Shown: piece by piece, positions 59,195-64,000 of the stretch
Layout: each line of letters opens with the position of its first letter
Numbering within the stretch: position 1 is the stretch's first letter
Origin: Nocardia alba NBRC 108234
GTDB lineage: Bacteria > Actinomycetota > Actinomycetes > Mycobacteriales > Mycobacteriaceae
NCBI RefSeq assembly: GCF_001612665.1
Contig: NZ_BDAX01000018.1
Location: 310,001 to 374,000, forward strand
DNA length: 64,000 bases
Direction: 5' to 3'
Made by a program: the position numbers and the translations under genes
Notes under the pieces: model-generated
What the model saw: the letters and a program-made list of their open reading frames with translations, nothing else
Databases searched by the model: none
What the model was told of the DNA's origin: nothing

Positions 59195-59542
59195 ATGCGA
59201 ACGCCGGCAACACCACTGTCGACCGCCGGTATGCTCGGTGGCGTGCAGGCACGGGCGATGGTGATGGCGTACGCGGTTCTCGCGTGTGTACTGCCCGCCT
59301 TCGTGCTCCTCTCCGCACCGGGCGGCGAGACCACGCGCATGCTCGCGTTCGGTGCTGTCGCCGCCGCACTGGTGTGCGCGCTGGTCGCGGTCACCGGCCG
59401 CGGCCACCTACCTGTCCGGGTCGCGAGCGTGGGTCCGCCGCGTTCGGCACAGCGCCGATTGCGCGGTTGCTTTCTGCGACAGAGCAATCCGGATGCCGCC
59501 GGTCGTCCACGTCCACGAGCGCCGGGGATCGATCACCGCTGA
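59195..59542 (+). CDS. Small membrane protein, DUF6412-like
   Basis: A 115-residue protein with two membrane helices (about residues 20-40 and 48-66, AYAVLACVLPAFVLLSA and MLAFGAVAAALVCALVAVTG). A basic cytoplasmic-looking tail follows, ending in NPDAAGRPRPRAPGI, a motif I associate with DUF6412 proteins beside YidC paralogues. ATG 59195 follows the operator closely. Probably co-transcribed with the YidC paralogue 94 bp downstream. Confidence 0.7.
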   Translation: MRTPATPLSTAGMLGGVQARAMVMAYAVLACVLPAFVLLSAPGGETTRMLAFGAVAAALVCALVAVTGRGHLPVRVASVGPPRSAQRRLRGCFLRQSNPDAAGRPRPRAPGIDHR

Positions 59543-59636
59543 CAGGTGCCGCGCCGTCGGCGCCGCCTGTCGGATCTCGTGATCCCACTCCCCCTTTCGT
59601 GCCTTCGCGCACGCCGCACGGACAGGTCGTCCCGTC

Positions 59637-60521
59637 ATGCTCGATGTCGTCTATTTCCCCGTGTCCGCGCTCCTGTGGTGCTGGCACCGACTCTTCGCGA
59701 TCCCCCTCGGCGCGGCCAGTGGTCTCGCCTGGCTTCTCGCCGTCGTCGCGCTGGTCGTCACCGTCCGCGCGCTGCTCGTGCGCACCGCGTTCCGACAAGC
59801 CCGCTCCCAGCGAATTCTGCGGTCACTGCAACCCCGGGTGGACGCCATTCGCCGCACCCACCACGATGACCCGCGCGCCCAGGCCGAGAAGGTCCGGCTG
59901 CTCCACCGCGAGCACGGCGTGAGCATGTTCGCCGGGTTCGTCCCCTTGATCGCGCAGGGACTGGTCTTCCTCGGTCTGTTCCATGTGTTGCGCTCGTTCG
60001 ACCGCACCGGCGCCTACGCGGTCGGCCCGTTCACCGCCACGGACACCCCACTGTCGGTCGAGGTCAACAACGCCACCGCCAACTACCTGTTCGGCGCACC
60101 CGAGGTCCGCGCGTTCCTCGCGGCCAGGTTGTTCGGCGCACCGCTGTCGGCGACCCTGTCCGGCGCGGGTGAGGTTGTCGTCGCGGTCGCCGTGCTCGCC
60201 GTCCCGCTGGTGTTGATCGCCGCCCTCGCCACGCACTTCACCGCTCGGCTCACCCCGGCAGTCGAGGACAACGGCACGGCCGCGATCATGCGCACATTGT
60301 CGCTGTGGGTGTTCCCGGCGGGTGCGCTCATCGGCGGCGCCGTCCTGCCTGTCGTGGTGCTCACCTATTTCGCCACCAACGCCCTGTGGACCTGCGGCCA
60401 GCAGTATCTGATCCGGCGCACCCTCGCCGCCGAGGAATCGGCGAAGCAGGCCGTGATCGCCACAGTGGCCCGCGCAGCTGCTCCGCGACCGGGGGTGAAG
60501 CCGCAACGCCGGAAACGATGA
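59637..60521 (+). CDS. YidC/Oxa1-type membrane protein insertase paralogue
   Basis: A 294-residue YidC-family protein. FPVSALLWCWHRLFAIPLGA opens the first core helix, the cytoplasmic coiled coil is SQRILRSLQPRVDAIRRTHH, and VSMFAGFVPLIAQGLVFLGL is the second core region. A basic C-terminal tail (RPGVKPQRRKR) fits ribosome binding. It is not near rnpA or jag, so it is a second, specialised copy; with the small upstream membrane protein it may form a regulated insertion pair. Confidence 0.85.
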   Translation: MLDVVYFPVSALLWCWHRLFAIPLGAASGLAWLLAVVALVVTVRALLVRTAFRQARSQRILRSLQPRVDAIRRTHHDDPRAQAEKVRLLHREHGVSMFAGFVPLIAQGLVFLGLFHVLRSFDRTGAYAVGPFTATDTPLSVEVNNATANYLFGAPEVRAFLAARLFGAPLSATLSGAGEVVVAVAVLAVPLVLIAALATHFTARLTPAVEDNGTAAIMRTLSLWVFPAGALIGGAVLPVVVLTYFATNALWTCGQQYLIRRTLAAEESAKQAVIATVARAAAPRPGVKPQRRKR

Positions 60522-60596
60522 ATCGCGAGCCGGGCGCTGAGCCGCGCGCCTGGTCGACGCGCGCCGGTCAGCGCTCGCGGCGGCTACCCTCGGGCG

Positions 60597-61148
60597 GTGT
60601 CAGCGAATCCGGAGGACGAACTGCTCGCCGTCTACGATGCCCAGGGGCTGGTGATCGGCGAGGCCGATCGGGGCACCGTCTACCGCGAGGGCCTGTGGCA
60701 TGCGAGCGCGGGGGTCCTGGTGCGCTCGGCCGACGGAACCCGCGTGTACGTGCACCAGCGCACCGACAGCAAACTCGTCTTCGCCGGCATGCACGACTGT
60801 CTCGCGGGCGGGGTGGTCGACGCGGGCGAAGACCCGGCCGACACCGCGATCCGCGAACTGCGCGAGGAGTTGGGCATCGTCGTCCCCGTCGGCACGGTTC
60901 TGCCCGTGCGCGCCACCGTGTCCTGGGACGGCGTCTGGGCGGGCCGCGCGCTGCGTTGCCACCTGTTTGGCTACGAGTACCGCCACGACGGGCCGATCGC
61001 GCACCAGCCGTCCGAGATCGCGGACGGCTGGTGGTGGACCGATGCCGAACTGCGTGCGCACCTGCGTGATCCGGCGTGGCCGTTCGTTCCCGACACGCGG
61101 GCGATCGTGGACGGCCTGCTCACCGGAGACGACGGCGCGCGTCGGTGA
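60597..61148 (+). CDS. NUDIX hydrolase
   Basis: A 183-residue NUDIX protein. The NUDIX box is GGVVDAGEDPADTAIRELRE followed by ELGI, all catalytic glutamates present. The front part (VYDAQGLVIGEADRGTVYRE) resembles YfcD/Idi-type members, whose substrates vary. GTG 60597 follows TACCCT (60585-60590) by 6 nt, a leaderless start. Confidence 0.88.
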   Translation: MSANPEDELLAVYDAQGLVIGEADRGTVYREGLWHASAGVLVRSADGTRVYVHQRTDSKLVFAGMHDCLAGGVVDAGEDPADTAIRELREELGIVVPVGTVLPVRATVSWDGVWAGRALRCHLFGYEYRHDGPIAHQPSEIADGWWWTDAELRAHLRDPAWPFVPDTRAIVDGLLTGDDGARR

Positions 61149-61157
61149 GACCCGCGA

Positions 61158-61526
61158 TCAGTCGAGCGAGCGCAGCGATTCCTCATCGCGCGCCAGCACC
61201 GCGCCGCCGTCGGCGGTGAGCACGATGGGCCGCTGGATCAGCTTCGGATGCTGTGCCAACGCGGTCAGCCACCGGTCCCGATCCGCCTCGGTGCGCCCCC
61301 ATTCCGCCATACCGAGATCCTTGGCGATCTGCTCGCCGGTGCGGGTGATGTCCCACGGCTGCGCATCGAGTCGCGCGAGCACCGCGCGCAGTTCCTCGAC
61401 CGTCGGCGGGTCGTCGAGGTAGCGCCGCACGGTGTATTCCACGCCGGCCGCGTCGAGGTGGGCGGTGGCGTTGCGGCTCTTCGTGCAGCGCGGGTTGTGC
61501 CATATCTCGGTCTGCCCAGATGTCAT
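61158..61526 (-). CDS. ArsC-family reductase (arsenate reductase, glutaredoxin type)
   Basis: A 122-residue thioredoxin-fold protein with the active-site loop HNPRCTKSRNA and the C-terminal LIQRPIVLTADGGAVLARDE. It resembles glutaredoxin-coupled ArsC/YffB proteins, and the resolving arginine region is present. No arsenite pump or ArsR is near, so an arsenate role is uncertain. ATG 61526 follows TACGCT (61538-61533) by 6 nt. It is convergent with the NUDIX gene. Confidence 0.85.
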   Translation of the reverse strand: MTSGQTEIWHNPRCTKSRNATAHLDAAGVEYTVRRYLDDPPTVEELRAVLARLDAQPWDITRTGEQIAKDLGMAEWGRTEADRDRWLTALAQHPKLIQRPIVLTADGGAVLARDEESLRSLD

Positions 61527-61585
61527 CTCCGCAGCGTAGGTCACCTGCGCTGCAAGGACGCCCGCGCGTGGCGATACTGGGGGCC

Positions 61586-62089
61586 ATGAGCGATTCCGTG
61601 TCTCCCGAAAACCCTTACGGCACACCGACGACCACCGGCCCCGAGCCGATCCGCTCCTTTCAATCCACACTCAATACCGTCGTCCGCGGCCTGCTGAAGG
61701 TGCCGATCCTGTCCGGCATCGTCGGCAAACGGCTGGCCACCCTGCACGTCGTCGGCCGCAAATCCGGCGCCGTCTACGACATCCCGGTCGCCTACACCAC
61801 GCACGGCGGCGACCTGCTGATCGGCACGGCGCTGCGCCCGTGGGTGAAGAATCTCCAGGGCGGCGCGCAGGTGCGCCTGTCGCGGGGCGGCGCACCCGAA
61901 ACCTTCACCGCCACCGTGTACACCGACGAGCAGCAGGTCCTCGAGCTGTACGCGGTGATCGCGCGCGACAACAAACAGAACGCGAAGTTCAACGGCATCG
62001 GCTACCTCCCCGACGGCGAACCGTCCAAGGCCGACATCTACCAGACGTGGCAGCAGGGCGGTGTGGTCATCGGGCTCACCCCGCGCTGA
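61586..62089 (+). CDS. Deazaflavin (F420)-dependent nitroreductase-family protein
   Basis: A 167-residue protein of the Ddn-like split-barrel family (LATLHVVGRKSGAVYDIPVA, GTALRPWVKNLQGGAQVRLS). Members bind F420H2 and reduce quinones or nitro compounds, often at the membrane. ATG 61586 follows GATACT by 7 nt, so it is probably leaderless. It is divergent from the ArsC-like gene, 59 bp apart. Confidence 0.85.
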   Translation: MSDSVSPENPYGTPTTTGPEPIRSFQSTLNTVVRGLLKVPILSGIVGKRLATLHVVGRKSGAVYDIPVAYTTHGGDLLIGTALRPWVKNLQGGAQVRLSRGGAPETFTATVYTDEQQVLELYAVIARDNKQNAKFNGIGYLPDGEPSKADIYQTWQQGGVVIGLTPR

Positions 62090-62141
62090 CACCCGCCGAC
62101 GGTCCATCGCCTCGTCCCGGTGGACCGTCGCGCGTGGGTGA

Positions 62142-63284
62142 CTACTTGCCGCCCTCGGTCGGAGTGACCTGGGTGGGCTGGTAGTTCGCGCCCGTCACGT
62201 CAACGCCCGCGGCCTTCAATTGGTCGAGGGCCTTGGTGACGTATTCGGTGGTGTAGGCCTCGGCGTCCGGGTTCTCGGTGAGAACCGTCGCGCCCTCGGC
62301 GTTCTTGGTGTTCTTCGCGATCGACACCGTCCGATCCCACGCGGTCTTGTCGATGGTGCCGATGCCCGTGGGTGAGGGCCAGATCAGTTTGTTCACCTCG
62401 TTGATCTGCCACTGCTGGTGCCCGGCGCCGAGCGTGGCGCCCGCCGCGACGGTGATGTCGCGGCAGGTGTCGAGGTTGTCGCGGCAGAAGGCCCAGCCCT
62501 TCAGCGAGGCGGTCAAAAACTTCACCGTCTGATCCTGGTACTTGCTGTCCTTCAGCTTCTCGGTGTTGGCCCACAGGGCGTCCTGCAGCATGGCCACACC
62601 TTCGTCGTTCCAGTCGATGGTGGTGAAATCGTCTGCGGTGTAGAGCTTTCCGGTGGCCGGGTTCTTCGTCTCGAGCAGCTGGGCGTACTCGTTGTAGGAC
62701 ATGGCCTGCGCGGCAGCGATGTCCTTGGCGAGGAAGGCGTTCATATCGAACTGCTGCTGGACCAGCTTCACGTCCTTCGCCGGATCGATGCCCGCCTTGG
62801 TCATCCCGGCGAAGAGTTCGAATTCATTGCCGTAGCCCCAGTTTCCGACGGTCTTGCCGCGCAGCGCGGCGGGCCCGGCGATGTTGTCGGCCTTGAACGA
62901 CACCTGCTTGGTACCGGATCTCTGGAATATCTGGGCGATCTCGGTGATCCCGGCGCCCGCCTCCCGCGACGCGAGGGCCTTGGGCACCCAGGCGACCGCG
63001 TAGTCGGCCTGCCCCTGGGCGAGCACCGTCTGCGGCACGATGTCGGTACCGCCGTCGAGGATCTGCACCGACAGGCCCTGCTCCTTGTAGAACCCCTGGT
63101 CCACCGCGGCCAGGTAGCCCGCGAACTGTCCCTGCTTGAACCATTGCAGCTGCAAGGTCACCTTGGTGAGGCCGTCGGCGGTGGTCTCGGAGCCACTGTC
63201 GGTGGTACTACAGCCGGTCAGCGTGGCGGCGGCCAACGCGGCCAGCGCCAGCGCGGTACGCCACCGGAATGTGGTCTCGGTCAT
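62142..63284 (-). CDS. ABC importer substrate-binding lipoprotein (NMT1/ThiY-like)
   Basis: A 380-residue lipoprotein: signal peptide with the lipobox LTGC (Cys25), then an NMT1/SsuA-type two-lobed fold (LQLQWFKQGQFAGYLAAVDQ, GFYKEQGL, GNWGYGNEFELF). The opening strand resembles pyrimidine-precursor (HMP) binders of the ThiY type, but aliphatic sulfonates or nitrate-like ligands cannot be excluded. ATG 63284 has GAGGGAG upstream. It follows the permease gene by 13 bp. Confidence 0.88.
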   Translation of the reverse strand: MTETTFRWRTALALAALAAATLTGCSTTDSGSETTADGLTKVTLQLQWFKQGQFAGYLAAVDQGFYKEQGLSVQILDGGTDIVPQTVLAQGQADYAVAWVPKALASREAGAGITEIAQIFQRSGTKQVSFKADNIAGPAALRGKTVGNWGYGNEFELFAGMTKAGIDPAKDVKLVQQQFDMNAFLAKDIAAAQAMSYNEYAQLLETKNPATGKLYTADDFTTIDWNDEGVAMLQDALWANTEKLKDSKYQDQTVKFLTASLKGWAFCRDNLDTCRDITVAAGATLGAGHQQWQINEVNKLIWPSPTGIGTIDKTAWDRTVSIAKNTKNAEGATVLTENPDAEAYTTEYVTKALDQLKAAGVDVTGANYQPTQVTPTEGGK

Positions 63285-63297
63285 GGACGGATCTCCC

Positions 63298-64000
63298 TCA
63301 TCGGATCGTGGACAGCAGTGGGGTTCGGGGGCGGCGGGTGAGATATTCGAGCAGCAGCACCGCGGCCAAAAACACCAGGCCCACGCCCATCGCACCGACG
63401 ACGTAGGCCCAGGCCCGCGGATAGGCAGTGTTGGCCGCGGCGGAGGTGATCCGGCTGCCGAGTCCGTTCTGCAGGCCGCCGAAATACTCGGCGATGACGG
63501 CCGCGATGACCGCGCCGGGCGCGGCGATCCGCAGTCCCGTGAACAGGTGCGGCAGCGCCGCGGGCAGGCGCACCACCCGGGTGATCTGCCAGCCCGACGC
63601 GGCGTACGAGCTCATCAGGTCGGCCTGCACCTTCGGCACCTGCCGCAGCCCGCGCGCGGTGCTCACGAAGACCGGGAAGAACACGACGATGGTGACGACG
63701 AGCCGTCGCGGGGTCTCGGTGGTCGTGGAGTACATCGAGTTCAGCAACGGCGCCAGCGCCACGATCGGCACCGCGGCGGCCGCCGCGGCCACCGGGGTGA
63801 GCAGCCCGTCGATCAGCCGGAACCGCACCGCGAGCACAGCGGCGGCCAGGCCGAGGATCGTGCCCGCGACGAACCCGACCAGCGCGTTCGCACCGGTGAC
63901 CAGGGCAGCGTCCAGGATGCGACCGGCGTTCTCGGTGAACTGCGCGGCGATCGCGCTGGGCGCGGGCAGCAGGAACGACGGCACGCCCGCGACCACGGTG
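63298..64000 (-). CDS. ABC importer permease, N-terminus beyond window
   Basis: At least 233 residues of a BPD-type permease (SsuC/ThiX-like) are visible. Several membrane helices and the EAA loop (DLMSSYAASGWQITRVVRLP) are present, then GLRIAAPGAVIAAVIAEYFG and a final helix before the C-terminus LLSTIR. It pairs with the binding protein 13 bp downstream; the ATPase is probably upstream, outside the window. The true start is not in view. Confidence 0.88.
   Translation of the reverse strand, partial: TVVAGVPSFLLPAPSAIAAQFTENAGRILDAALVTGANALVGFVAGTILGLAAAVLAVRFRLIDGLLTPVAAAAAAVPIVALAPLLNSMYSTTTETPRRLVVTIVVFFPVFVSTARGLRQVPKVQADLMSSYAASGWQITRVVRLPAALPHLFTGLRIAAPGAVIAAVIAEYFGGLQNGLGSRITSAAANTAYPRAWAYVVGAMGVGLVFLAAVLLLEYLTRRPRTPLLSTIR

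Overview
The window is a stretch of high-GC actinobacterial chromosome, most likely from a mycolic-acid-lineage genus such as Nocardia. The evidence is a complete Pup-proteasome locus (dop, pup, prcBA, pafA, pafBC), a tatA/tatC/helY block, an aerobic-type cobalamin cluster (cobN, cobG, cobH, cobIJ, cobK, cobL), F420-linked PPOX and deazaflavin proteins, a mycofactocin-coupled SDR and a DprE2-like reductase. From memory, the gene order follows the M. tuberculosis cob-to-dop region (about Rv2062c to Rv2112c), with several insertions and one apparent loss (cobM). No rRNA, tRNA, CRISPR, IS element or prophage was seen.

Layout. 1-5.7 kb: a truncated TetR gene, the divergent tldD-tldE pair, a HAD phosphatase and an erythromycin-esterase-family enzyme. 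5.7-18.8 kb: mixed metabolism and regulation: a tandem-MerR regulator, a thiolase, an F420-type PPOX protein, a secreted beta-propeller, a methyltransferase/AraC pair, a ComB-like phosphatase, methionine aminopeptidase, a mycofactocin-coupled SDR, an MFS exporter with three C-terminal beta-sandwich repeats, a sirtuin and a thioesterase. 18.8-35.7 kb: the cobalamin region. cobN lies under a compact cobalamin riboswitch. It is followed by a MerR/sliding-clamp fusion on a textbook MerR promoter, an EcsC-like protein, cobG, a ddaH/Lrp pair, cobH-cobIJ, a secreted ubiquitin-fold protein, a PadR regulator, cobK (with a CTG start), cobL, an SDR and an F420-dependent biliverdin-reductase-type protein.

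35.7-57.1 kb: an Xaa-Pro peptidase, a 5'-3' exonuclease, a DUF4333 protein, helY, tatC, tatA, a ketopantoate-reductase-like gene, pafC, pafB, then an inserted five-gene acyl-CoA operon with its TetR regulator, and then pafA, prcA, prcB, pup and dop. Here Dop deamidates Pup, PafA ligates it to substrates, PrcAB degrades them, and PafBC is the DNA-damage activator known from mycobacteria. 57.2-64 kb: a DUF418 membrane protein, a TetR regulator, DUF6412/YidC-paralogue genes, NUDIX, ArsC-like and deazaflavin-dependent proteins, and a thiamine-precursor/nitrate-type ABC importer that runs off the end.

A recurring feature is the leaderless start. At least seventeen genes carry a TANNNT -10 box 6-9 nt before the start codon with no Shine-Dalgarno site. 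This fixes many start codons, including those of tldD, pafB, pafA, dop, cobG and cobH. The most unusual items are the secreted ubiquitin-like protein beside the cob genes, the MerR-clamp fusion with its 19-bp-spacer promoter, the CTG-initiated cobK coupled to a 19-codon ORF, and several strong palindromic operators.
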